64,000 nucleotides of DNA from Papiliotrema nemorosa (taxonomy: Eukaryota; Basidiomycota; Tremellomycetes; Tremellales; Rhynchogastremaceae). Every line of letters starts with the position of its first letter. Positions within the stretch are counted from its first letter, which is position 1. The notes beneath the pieces were generated by a model. That model ran no database searches, was not told the origin of the DNA, and was given only the letters and a program-made list of their open reading frames with translations. The position numbers and the translations under genes are program-made. The stretch is from contig JASKOT010000013.1 in assembly GCA_032158125.1 (NCBI GenBank), positions 186,001 to 250,000 on the forward strand. Reading direction: 5' to 3'. Below, piece after piece: positions 1 to 9,822 of this stretch.

Positions 1-281
1 GCACAAAGGGGACCATATTCTTATACGTCAGTGACATTCCATTTTCGCAACAATGGAGCGGAACTGACTTGCTCAGATACGCCTGGAGGAGGAGGTTACG
101 GTGTGGCTGGCACGGTAGATGATCGGTTGGACGAAGAGGTGTACAAGAGGAGTATAGTAGCGCCCGTCCGCGCGGCGGGAAGCCTGGCGTCGTTTAAAGC
201 TGCGCAGATGAGTGCAACATAATCTAGAACCATCAACCTCAATGCATACTGTAACATTCATAAGACTGATTTCCGTACCCG

Positions 282-1444
282 TCAATCTTCGCTGTCGACC
301 ATTTGCTCAGAGGCATCCTCAAATACCGGCAGTGTATCCAGCCAAGGTCTCGCAAAAGCGCCGATTCCAGATTTGCTCCATTCCGTCCAAGCCGACTTAG
401 TGGAGTAGTCAAGACCAGTCAGCTTCCTTTCCGAAATGAGCCTCGCAAAAGCCTCGCAGAGCTCTGCTTCGGAGATCTTGCCGTCTATTATGCGAATGTC
501 AGTGTCGAGCAGATCCCACGATTTGCCCTGTTGACGCGCTCCAAGCAAAGTTGCATTATCAGAGTCCACTTGAGAGATCGCAAACCAGACACTAGGATCA
601 TGCTTGTCGAATAGGGTAGCGACGGAAGCTCCGTGCCTCTCCAAGGATTCCAGAATGTCCTTTGCGGAGACGGGACAAGCTGTGTGGCGGACCCTGTACC
701 CCGACTCGACTTTCACCGCTTCTTGTAGCTGGTCGGCAAACTCTTCAGGAGAGTTGGCATACGTGTCTTGCGCTACGAGCTGCATGAGTCTACGCGGAGT
801 ATTCTTGCTGAGAAACTCGCCATTTTCTTGAAAGGCAAACGCCATCTTCTCGCTGATCCAGCTGATAGCTTTGGTCTGATCTTCCTCGGTGGATACTCTC
901 TTGCATAGATTGCTGAGCATCTCTGTCAAGTGCAGTTGACAATCTCTACCTCTGAGGACTTTTGAAAGGGCTCTGGTCAAGTGTGATCCGGCCCGCTCAT
1001 CCCTTGGTAATAGCATGTCTTCTCCGCCACGTCCATCAGCGCTTTGTCCCACTTTGCTTAGTTGACCCGCGCTGCTGAGATCAGGGGACACCTCAAAAAG
1101 TAGAACGTAGCTGAGGGTCTCTTTGGCTGATCGTCGTTGTAGGTAGGCACGACAGCCAAGATTCGATCTACCAATTCATCCTTGTCCTCCACGACCAGGT
1201 AGACACCCGGTGAGGCGACTGATAGGGTTTTGAGGGTCCCCTCAATGTATTGCGACTCTTGTGAGAGGAAAGAGCTGGGATAAGCCATAAAGTGGTCGCT
1301 GGGACCACGATCGAATCGTTCATTGAGGTATTGATAAAACGAGTGGAACCTCTCGTCGTTTGGCTCATCCTTCTCTCCATAATATACCTTGACCGCGTTC
1401 TCACCCAGAGTGGGCGAACTGTAGACGTAAACCCCGGAGCTCAT
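282..1444 (-). CDS. Unrecognised protein, tandem paralogue 1 of 3
   Basis: I do not recognise this family. The protein starts MSSGVYVYSS and has about 375 residues in two exons. The two reading frames join cleanly if a 35-nt intron (1057-1091 on the minus strand, donor GTGTCC, acceptor CTAAG) is removed, giving FYFL-SKVGQS at the junction. The C-terminal half aligns by eye with the next two genes: an LP-D-R-patch, a block rich in E/R/G before a VWFAI or VCYAL segment, and a closing W-x-x-x-G-x-x-x-x-A-x-PW motif (here GIGAFARPWL). It lacks the CDDxxC cysteine cluster of the other two copies. There is no signal peptide or membrane segment. The very short intron could instead be a frameshift; transcript data are needed to tell. 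Confidence 0.6.
1057..1091 (-). other. Putative 35-nt intron in paralogue 1
   Basis: Removing GT...AG from 1091 down to 1057 shifts the frame by exactly the amount needed to join the two open frames of this gene. Donor GTGTCC is acceptable and a CTAA-like branch sequence sits almost on the acceptor, so if real it is close to the minimum spliceable length. Confidence 0.4.
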
Positions 1445-1845
1445 GTGATGGTGGGAAGCTCGGCGGCCTGGGGGTTAGGAGTGTTGAGGTGGCCAATACA
1501 GTATCGCTTCGTACAGTACGATGGCAAAGGCAGCCATAGCCCCACGTAGAACGCTGGCCATCGATCTACCTTTCATCCCCAACGTCAGAGAAGCTCATCA
1601 ATGGAGAGACAATTATACTACAGCTGTGCTTGCAGGCCGTCCAAGTATCCGATGCATGCATAGGTTACATGCTTGAAAGCTTTGTTGCACTGAACATAAA
1701 GCCATACTGTCCATAGTGGCGAGTCCGACTATACTGTACTCTTCAGCATAAAGTACAGTACTCATAAGCCACGACGACATCAAATACAATCGGACCTTGT
1801 ACTGTGAATTACATGTAAAGTATATGTACACAGAATGCAGTACGC
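1445..1845. promoter_or_regulatory. Intergenic, likely promoter of paralogue 1, with GTACAGTA repeats
   Basis: No coding sequence is supportable here. The stretch carries several copies of GTACAGTAC/TACTGTAC (near 1511, 1732, 1752 and 1798), including a 9-bp inverted repeat. It must hold the promoter of the downstream minus-strand gene and the 3' end of the preceding one. Confidence 0.4.
1732..1760. repeat. 9-bp inverted repeat (TACTGTACT / AGTACAGTA)
   Basis: Perfect 9-bp arms at 1732-1740 and 1752-1760 are separated by 11 bases. The same core recurs nearby, so this may be a protein-binding palindrome rather than an RNA hairpin; its function is unknown. Confidence 0.5.
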
Positions 1846-2937
1846 TCACTTCTCCTCGGCCGCTGAGACTTGCGCTTTATGAGCCGATATCCATGGCTCT
1901 GCGTAAATTGATATACCTGTTAATCTCCAAGGTCTCATCCCCTGACCAGCTTGATGATAGGCTCCCGAAGGCTTTGAAGCTCTCGTCAAACGCTGGAATG
2001 TCTCTCCAAGCTGCCCCGTATCCAGGCTTTTCAGATCAGATAGCGGTGCATGTGTAACCACCCATGTATCGCTCATCACTCCCTCTTGCTCGGCTCCAAG
2101 ATGTCCACTGGGGTCTTCTACACGGGCGCAGAAGAGTGTTGTAGGTGGACTATCTGGGTCAGTTCCGAGAGCATAGCAGACTGTAGGCTTGCGGCTGTTG
2201 AGAAGAGTAGTCAGTTGCTGCCCACGTGCCTCCTGGTCTCTAATCCACTCGGCAAGGCTGTTGACTTGTCCGGGAGATAGGTCCGTGGTTTGGATCTTCT
2301 TGCACGACTCGGTAGACTCTTTCGATCCTTTGGATATGACCACAATCGGACAGTCGTATCCACATTCCGGGTCGTCACATTTCCCAAAGTGCGGATGAGC
2401 CCAGAAAGCCTTTGCAACTTCATCTACGAGCTTCTCGGTAAACCCCGTCGCAGTGACAACCTTGGTGAGCATCGACCTCAGATGTTGCTTCTGAGGGTTC
2501 AATGAAGTGTCCGCCATCGTGGTTTCCACGAGATCCTTCAGGTAAGTCGGCAGCCTGTCGTCAGAGGGTACAGCCACCGGAAAACCTGCGGGAGAAAGGT
2601 GTACGCCGCGGGTGTCGCCAAACCGCTGGATCTCAAATGGCGCGAGGCTGAGGGAGCACGCGAGAGGGTGCTCATCAGCCATGACAATGGTTCTAAACGA
2701 GACGCCTCGTAAACTAGAGAAGTCGGAATCAGTCACGATCACTTGCACATTTGCGACGGACTCCTCGAGCAAGAGGTCTCGCAGCCTTTTCAGCTCTGTA
2801 TTGTAAAAGGTGGCCCCTCTGTTTTGGTCTGAAAATGTATTGATGAGCACTGAAAAGGGGTGCTCTCGATCATACCTGGTCTGAGAGTAGACTTTGTATT
2901 CTAGGTCTGTACTTGAGGCTTGCCCTGTTGGGGACAT
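1846..2937 (-). CDS. Unrecognised protein, tandem paralogue 2 of 3
   Basis: A single 363-residue open frame from MSPTGQASST to a stop at the left end, with no intron. It is the only uninterrupted copy of the triplet. Visible landmarks are a PSDDRLPTYLKDLV segment near residue 125, a cysteine cluster CDDPECGYDCP near residue 190 that could bind metal or form disulfides, a hydrophobic VCYALG strand near 255, and the shared C-terminal motif TGISIYAEPWISAHK. No family is recognised and no targeting signal is seen. Its even length and shared motifs with both neighbours make it the reference copy for the cluster. Confidence 0.7.
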   Translation of the reverse strand: MSPTGQASSTDLEYKVYSQTRYDREHPFSVLINTFSDQNRGATFYNTELKRLRDLLLEESVANVQVIVTDSDFSSLRGVSFRTIVMADEHPLACSLSLAPFEIQRFGDTRGVHLSPAGFPVAVPSDDRLPTYLKDLVETTMADTSLNPQKQHLRSMLTKVVTATGFTEKLVDEVAKAFWAHPHFGKCDDPECGYDCPIVVISKGSKESTESCKKIQTTDLSPGQVNSLAEWIRDQEARGQQLTTLLNSRKPTVCYALGTDPDSPPTTLFCARVEDPSGHLGAEQEGVMSDTWVVTHAPLSDLKSLDTGQLGETFQRLTRASKPSGAYHQAGQGMRPWRLTGISIYAEPWISAHKAQVSAAEEK

Positions 2938-3341
2938 GATATACGGGAATCAAAGGCGTAAAGTAAAGACTCTTGACTCTGAAAGTGACAAGACAAAGTG
3001 AGCGCACGCACATGAAGAGCGACCAAATTGATGGGATTCTTATACGAGTTGCACGAGAAGAGTTTGATGAGGATTCCTTTGCTTCCAAATGGCCTCATGC
3101 ATGAAACAGGTGTCACTCTTACTGTTTATCTGCTTCGCGATGATACGATGCGAAGCAGACCTCCGACCATCACGGGCGAACTCGAAAGATGGTAATATGT
3201 AATTCAACAATCTGGAGGAGTTTCACAAACTACATATTGCATCACCCACCCATGTATGATATCTGCCCGTTGTAGGGGGTCTCCGTGCATGTTTCACCTC
3301 TTCGTACACCAATACCAATCAACCATAAGAAATATCCCATC
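2938..3341. other. Intergenic between paralogues 2 and 3
   Basis: About 400 bases without a credible gene. It includes the promoter of paralogue 2 and the 3' region of paralogue 3. Nothing else is recognised. Confidence 0.4.
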
Positions 3342-4483
3342 TCAAACTCCTAATTGCGCGTCATGGGAGGTGCCCTTCTTTGAGTCTGCAATATGTTCCT
3401 TGTGAGCAGACAGCCATGGTGCGGCGTATATCGACAGACCCGTATTTGACCAGTATTGCAACACCACACGCGCTTGGTGGTGAGCTATCCGCACGCGTCC
3501 GGACAGCGCCGATGTCGTAAGTCGCTTGAAAGGCTCAACGAGCTGCTCCTCGCTCAACGCATCAGTGGATGCTGGTAGATCCTCCCTGAAGATCTTCCAG
3601 GATGGCAGATCTTTAAACTCTCGGTTGTCCGTGACTGACTCTTCCTCTTTATCTTCGAAATAGCCACAGTACAGGGTTGTCTGTCCCGAAGGAGTCTTTC
3701 CAAGAGCGTAGCATACTGATGACGTGCCACCATTTAACATGGTCGTCATGACGCTTCCGCCTTCTTCTTGACCCTTGAGCCAATCGATGAACTCGGCATT
3801 TGGCCCTGAATCGTAGCGAGTACCCAAACTGCGGCCTTTGAGAGAGAGATGCGATGGTGGGTTGATCCTCGCGAGAAGATGACATGTGGACATGCTTTTG
3901 GACACTGCCAGTCGTCGCAATTCACAAAGTGTGAATCGTCAGTCAACGCTCTGGAGACCAGGTCCGCTACCTTCTGTACCGATCCCACACATGCGACCAC
4001 ATGCGCCAGAATAGCCTTCGCCTTGGGTTCTTCCCTCTCGCGTTCCGCCGCAGCGTGAATGACGTCTTCGAGAGCTCCTTGCAGCCGATCATCTGAAGGT
4101 AGTGCCGAAAGCTCGAGACTGACTGGTAAGGAAGTAGAGGCAAAGTTCGAACCAAGAGAATTGTTCTTGATCTGCCACGTGCTGAGGTTGATAGATGGCA
4201 CAAATCTGTGAACGTCCTCATTCCCGACCTCAAAGTGTACACCCGAAACTTCCGTCTCATCGTGGTCGATCACTACCACGTATGCATTTGCAATGTCAGA
4301 ATGTGGACCAAGCTTGAGGATGTTTGCCGCTTGAGATTTGGAGACACCGGGCTTTGTAGACAAGGCCCGGAGCAGGCCGTGGATGGGGTGTTTCTCGTTT
4401 GGATCCTTGGAGTCAGTGAACACCCGTACGGTAGTTTGCGAAGAGAGCACGGCAGAGTCAGCTGGAGTTGTGTGAGATGACAT
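3342..4483 (-). pseudogene. Unrecognised protein, tandem paralogue 3 of 3, apparently frameshifted
   Basis: The N-terminal frame (MSSHTTPADS, PSDDRLQGALEDV, cysteine cluster CDDWQCPKACP) covers about 210 residues and then runs into unrelated sequence. The family C-terminal half (VCYALGKT, TGLSIYAAPWLSAHK) continues in another frame. The switch falls in a CTCTCTCT run near 3840-3850; the frame change equals one extra CT unit. No GT-AG intron that I can see repairs it, and the intact copy is continuous at this place. Either it is a recent pseudogene, an assembly or sequencing error in the CT run, or an unusual splice. A TATATA element lies 90 bases upstream. Confidence 0.55.
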
Positions 4484-4820
4484 TGTTGATAGAGAAGGAG
4501 GTGCCGGTTGTGTTTAAGACAGCGCCAGTGAGGTGATGATTGAGGCTAAGACCAGAGGACTCGCCTGGCTATATATGGGCAAAGCGTGAGGGCAAGAAGT
4601 CATTCGAAAAATTCGTCAACATTTGCAACGTGTTTCAAGAGACCGGATATGCGCAATATATGATGGAATCCGGACTGAGATACTGCTCATTGCGTAGCCG
4701 AAATGCCACGGCGTGCTTCTTTGTTTCAAATGCCCTCTCCTTGGCCAGAGTCTACCATGATAGCAGAGGTCGAACTGCAAGACGCACTTTGGCCTACAAT
4801 ATGTCGTACGCTCAGCTTGT
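4484..4820. other. Intergenic between paralogue 3 and the sulfatase
   Basis: Holds the promoter of paralogue 3 and the 3' flank of the sulfatase gene. No gene or repeat was identified. Confidence 0.4.
4570..4575 (-). promoter_or_regulatory. TATA-like element upstream of paralogue 3
   Basis: TATATA about 90 bases upstream of the start codon at 4483. Position and sequence fit a fungal core promoter, which suggests the locus was recently expressed. Confidence 0.35.
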
Positions 4821-6834
4821 CTAAACCTGAACGACAAATCCTCCACTGTTTGACCAATGGGTTCCTTTGTACGCCAGCTTATCACTCCAGTCCGGCTTCT
4901 CCAGTCGAGCTTGGTACCCCAGCTCGCAGCGGGTATAGGCGACCTTGGGCAGATTGGCAAAGTACTCGTCGTACTTCTCATCCAGTGCGTGCGAGAGCTT
5001 GAAGATTTCGCCTCCAGTAGCTGAAATGTCGGGGAACAGCGCAGAGTAGGGTCGATGGCATACATCGCCTTGACACGTCTTGAGCACTAGTAAGAGTGCG
5101 TCGAGACGATGCAAAAGTCGTTGATGGTCGTGCGATATCAAGTTCTCGGCATCGAATGCTGCAAATGCTCCGAGATCGTTATGGGTTTTCAGCAAATTTG
5201 CAACCTGGTGAGGGTCTTCCTGCAGATCGTACAGTTCTCGCTCTCCAGTACACCACACTGAATACGAGTATGTGGTCGGTTTTGCGTCGTCGTCCTCGTC
5301 GTGTACTCGCAAAGTGCGATAGGCTATTGTCAGATTGTCCCGCTCGGTGACTCACTGTTGTTGTTTCGCAATATCCCTCCGTAAACACCCTCTTCCACGC
5401 CCAATACCCAGTATTCGCTAAGTGAATGCCGAGCCAGTTGATGTTCTGCTTGCTGCTCTTGATGCAAGTTGATCTTGACTCCATCGTTGTTATAATCCGT
5501 CTTGCCATCGGCAATCTCCAGAATGGTCCGGGAAAGATCGACCATGCCGTAGGAGGAGAGAGAATCACGGTATCCTTTGGGTATCTTTGGACCTCGAACA
5601 ACGAGGGGGACATGTATGTCCTCTTCGTAGCCGAGTGTCTTTCCGGGATTCCTGCGATGAGTGCCGAGAGCATAGCCATTATCGGCGGTGTAGAAGATGT
5701 AGGTATTCTCCAGTTGACCAGCCGCCTCAATCTTCTTGACGACAGACTCGACGAGCTCATCTACGGGTTGCAGCGATCGAAGACGACCTCGGAAGAAGTC
5801 GTCGAGATAAGCTTCCTGAGTGGAGTTCTGTTCGTCAGACTATATGTTGCAGACGCGGAATTAGACAAACCAGTTTCGGCAATGTGCGGACCCACGATAC
5901 CCCTTGAGGCTCGTCGGGGTTGAAAGATGCTGTTCGAGGGAGTTGTTCAGTTGGAAATTTGGTAGCATGTCGAGGATGAGCAGCGGGAATCTCCATGATG
6001 GGGGGTGTACCAGTATCCCGAGGGATGTTTGTGATCCCTGAACATCAGCCACAATTCGAATGGAGCCAGGAAACCCACAAGAATGACAAGCGATAGGCGC
6101 TATACCGAGGAAGAAAGGTCTATCATTGTTGTCCAGCGCAGTATCGAGGTAGTCTAGCGCTTTCTCTGCTACCAAATCGGTGGAGTATTCTCCCGGGTGC
6201 ACCTTGACCGGTCCGTTGTCTCGCGAGAATCCAGGCTAGACTGAGCTGCGGCCTGGCTTAGAAGAGAAAAGGCTTACCTTCCAATAGTCATAAGTGTAAG
6301 GATCGACTAGAATATCCGACGAGTTCCACCCTGATACTGGGAGGCTCTCGCAATTATTTTCGGTATGGTCGTTCCTGCAAGTCAACCTTGATCCGTCGAG
6401 TGGGTTGCAAAGAGCTCACATCAACTTTCCAGTGTAATAGGTATTATACCCGACGTCCTGTAAGAAGTCGGCTAGAGTATGTCCCACGTATCCATATTGG
6501 TTGAAAACCTCCCATCCTCCCCATGGTGCTGAAACATAGGTGATATTGTGATTATGCGCATATTGTGTCCGGAGCAGACTAACTCGAGAGGGACAACAGA
6601 CCGAGACGGGCGCAAAGAAGTTGTCGTAGTATACTCCTTCGTCGACGAGGTATTTGTGTATGAGAGGGAGGTACCGGCGTTGCGAGAAGGTGCTCTTGTC
6701 TTGATCGTCCGTTACTGAGAGATCAGCGGATGTAGATAGAGCACACTGGACATACGGATTAGGACAATGTTGGGTTTGGACGCCGCTGTCGCCAACCCAG
6801 CAGCTCCTAATGCTATCAAACCAGCGCCCAGCAT
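4821..6834 (-). CDS. Sulfatase (arylsulfatase / GlcNAc-6-sulfatase type), secreted
   Basis: Multi-exon gene for a hydrolase of sulfate esters. It starts MLGAGLIALGAAGLATAAS, a signal peptide, followed at once by SKPNIVLI and TDDQD, the usual sulfatase opening with metal-binding aspartates. The active-site signature is SVCCPSRVSLL, fitting C-x-P-S-R with the cysteine that becomes formylglycine. Further on are GYNTYYTGKL, RPFFLGIAPIA, a TYIFYTADNGYALGTH segment with the second Asp-Asn metal site, and a C-terminal GERELYDLQEDPHQVANL typical of this subgroup. All catalytic landmarks appear intact. The substrate cannot be read from sequence; scavenging of sulfate from extracellular esters is a reasonable inference. 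It is divergent from the MFS gene. Confidence 0.88.
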
Positions 6835-7373
6835 AGTCTAAGTCAGTGTGAAGTCGTGAGCTCGAGAGAATATCCCAGCCATAAGTTATGCATCCAGTAA
6901 TGCTGGCTGATCCCGAGCAGGTCGAGCTCGTGATTTAGAGTCACCCCTCCCTCATGTGGTTTATTGGTCATTTCCCGACCGCTCAACTTGCTTGTCCTCA
7001 AAACCATATGGCAAGCCGAGAACGCCTGGATCCCGCGAGATCGCTGTACATTTAATTCCAGATGACCAATGCGGTGGGCTGATAGGAGGAAAGGTCTTCG
7101 GGGGAAAAGAGGTGGACAACCCGGAGATGACCATCGATGGTGACATTTTGAACCATCCAATCCTCCCTCCACCTCGTCCCCTGTCCGCTGTACTCTCTCC
7201 TCTCCTTGCCAATTGTGACCGCCTCGGACGGAACCTTCACGCATTGGAAAGCCATGTGTACTGTTTGCGTCTCAGGCGAGAGCGTATGCATGGCGTTTAT
7301 GAAGCTGCGAGGCTCATTGTGACACTACGAGTCTCTCTTCACTGTCTAGTTCCATCTGGACTTGCAACTGACC
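6835..7373. promoter_or_regulatory. Divergent promoter region, sulfatase and MFS transporter
   Basis: About 540 bases between two divergent start codons, with only short overlapping open frames of no recognisable content. It presumably drives both genes and could coordinate them. Confidence 0.45.
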
Positions 7374-9234
7374 ATGGCCAGCAACAACGATGAGCGACAG
7401 CTGCTCTTGCCCAAAGAAGAGAAAGAAGTCCATCTCACAACAGCTCGGAAACGTGTGCTTGTTGCGACGACCCTTCTCACCGCCTTTCTCGGGACTTTGG
7501 ACCTGACGAGTACGTTTGCATAGGATTCATTTGCTGATCACAGTCGTCGCTACATGCATTCCGACAATCTCTTCCGAGCTCCGAACAGCAGATCAGGAGG
7601 CCTGGATCGGTAGGTGACTTGTGAAACCTTCCACTGACCTATAGGTACCGCATACTTGTGGAGTAATGTCACCTTTACACCTCTCTATGGTAGACTCTCC
7701 GATCTGATAGGTCGTCGAGCGGCCTATCTACAAGCCTTGATCCTCTTCACCATCGGCACAGTGCTCTGTGGGTGTGCACAAAACTTTGCGACATTGGTCG
7801 TAGCCCGTTTCGTGGCTGGAATGGGGGGAGGAGGTATGGGCACTGTAGCCAGTGTTCTGATCGGGGAACACTTTCCTCCCGCCGATAGGGGATTCTATCA
7901 AGGGTTGACCTTTGCGGTCTTTGGAGGAGGTATGGGTCTAGGGGGACCTATCGGAGGCTGGTTGACCCAGAATTTCGGCTGGAGAGCTGCTTTCTATGGT
8001 CCGTCCAGCTAACACCCTTCTCATCTTGGTCGCTGATCAACACAGCTCAGGTGCCGCTAGCTGCCGCAGCACTTGCCCTCGTCTTGATCATCGTACCGCA
8101 CAACATCGCTCACAAACAATCTACTCGTCAAGCACTATCCCAGCTCGACTTTGGAGGCTCCATCACTCTCTTATTATCCATCGGAGCTCTTCTTCAACTT
8201 CTATCCAGGAGCGGAGGAGATACACCTATCTCACATGACCGATTCGCCATCGCTATGGCAGTAGCTTTCCCTGTGTTCTTCTTGCTATTCATTTGGGTGG
8301 AGCTAAAAGTGGCCGTCCGACCCGTCTTGCCCCTCTCGCTACTCTCCCGCCGAACTCCCCTTTGCGTAGGGATCATAGCTGGCGTCATTGCGATCGTCAA
8401 CTTCAACATGCTTTACCATCTTCCGTGAGGTCCCGAATAGAGTCAATGGCAGCAGAGTCGAGAGTGCTGATACACAGGACGATATTTGAAATTGTATTCC
8501 AACAGGACCTCTCACTGGCTGGGGCGCATCTTTTACCAAACTCCGTCGCGTTGACCCTATCGGCACCGATCGTCGGTTTGATAGTCAAAAAGACCCTTCG
8601 ATACAAATGGGCTACGGTAGTCTGCTGCTTTGGCCCTGTTCTAGCGATGGCACTTCTCACTCAACTTGACGAACAATCCTCGCCGGCGGTGCAGTGGCTC
8701 AGTGTCATTCCCATGGGTGCGGGGTTTAGCGGTCTGCTCACCTTGACACTGATCGCCATGCTCAACTCGGTCGAGAAGAGCGAGATTGCCACTGCGACGG
8801 GGTTTGTCTTTGTGTGGAGAAGCCTGGGACAGGTGTTTGGTGTGGGGCTTTCGAGTGCCGTATACCAATACTCGTTGTCTCGCGAACTGGAAGAGAGATT
8901 CAGCGATCCCGAGGTAACGATCGGTATGATTTCGTTCCGCTGATATGCGAGATTATCGATCGACTGCGACATGCTTCTAAGGCGATCTACGAGCTGCCAC
9001 CTTCAGTTCAGACGGTGGCCAGAGGTGCATTCGGGATAGCGTTAAGAAACACGTTCATCTTTGGCTTGTTGGGTTCGGTAACTGTTTTGATCACTGCGCT
9101 TCTGGTAAGCTCCCCAGACTCTTCGTCAGGGTCTTCAAGCTGACCGATAGATCAAAGACGAAGCTCTACCTAGAGGGTCAGAACCAGGTCAGAAAGTTGC
9201 ACCAGTGAGACCCATCGATGAGGAGAGATCGTAG
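7374..9234 (+). CDS. MFS transporter, DHA14/VBA-like
   Basis: Multi-exon major facilitator with about 14 predicted hydrophobic helices. It starts MASNNDERQLLLPKEEK, a polar N-terminus with an LLLP motif that could be an acidic dileucine-type vacuolar or endosomal signal. Motif A appears as GRLSDLIGRR after helix 2, then ARFVAGMGGGGMGTVASV and GGPIGGWLTQNFGWRAAFY, the motif C region of drug:H+ antiporters. The last exon ends PIDEERS. Homologues include vacuolar basic amino acid permeases and multidrug pumps; substrate is not determinable from sequence. Confidence 0.88.
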
Positions 9235-9822
9235 TTTATAGATCCGTAGAGTTGATAGAATATCACTTTTGGCAGAATGTTGCCGGCGGCATTGACATGA
9301 ACCTAACGGACTGACAAGAGGGGGACATAGTTAAAAGCCGAAATCAACCCAATCATTGGTCTAGTCAATCCGCTCAAACTCCTCAATGATCGGAAACACA
9401 AGGTCAGCCAAATCAAGCGTCTTGCCGACCGGTTCGGCACGGTGTTTGATTCTGACTGACAGCCAGACAGACGACTTGTCACGTTTGTGCACTGTTTCAC
9501 CCGGTCCAGATCAGAAATTTTGCCCCCGAGCACGTTTTGGTGATTCATCAATGGCAATAATCACTGGAATCGCTGACCAAATCGCTGGAATGGGTGGCGA
9601 ATTCAAGGCACAATACCCTGAGACAAGCATGATAATCCCTGAATTATTCCAGCAAAACGCGTCACTCTTGAAGATGCTGAAAATGATATTTTGATGACGT
9701 GTGAAGGGAGGGAGAGAGGTAGTGAGTTGAAAGAGGGGGTCAGTTATTGGCTAGACTGTCCTTTATAAGCTGACTTTGCCGCTTCTCATTCTCCCTTTCA
9801 TCTCCATCAATTACTATACAAG
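9235..9822. promoter_or_regulatory. Intergenic, catalase promoter
   Basis: No gene is seen. Near the right end there is a run GAGGGGG (AGGGG is the yeast stress-response core), an ATTGG (inverted CCAAT) near 9746 and a TATAA box. Confidence 0.4.
9762..9769 (+). promoter_or_regulatory. TATA box of the catalase gene
   Basis: TTTATAAG about 60 bases before the ATG at 9823, just downstream of an AGGGG stress-type element and an inverted CCAAT. The arrangement suits an inducible stress gene. Confidence 0.5.

Noticed and set aside
1..281. Possible gene end at the left edge
   Set aside because: Only short overlapping open frames; no family feature seen.
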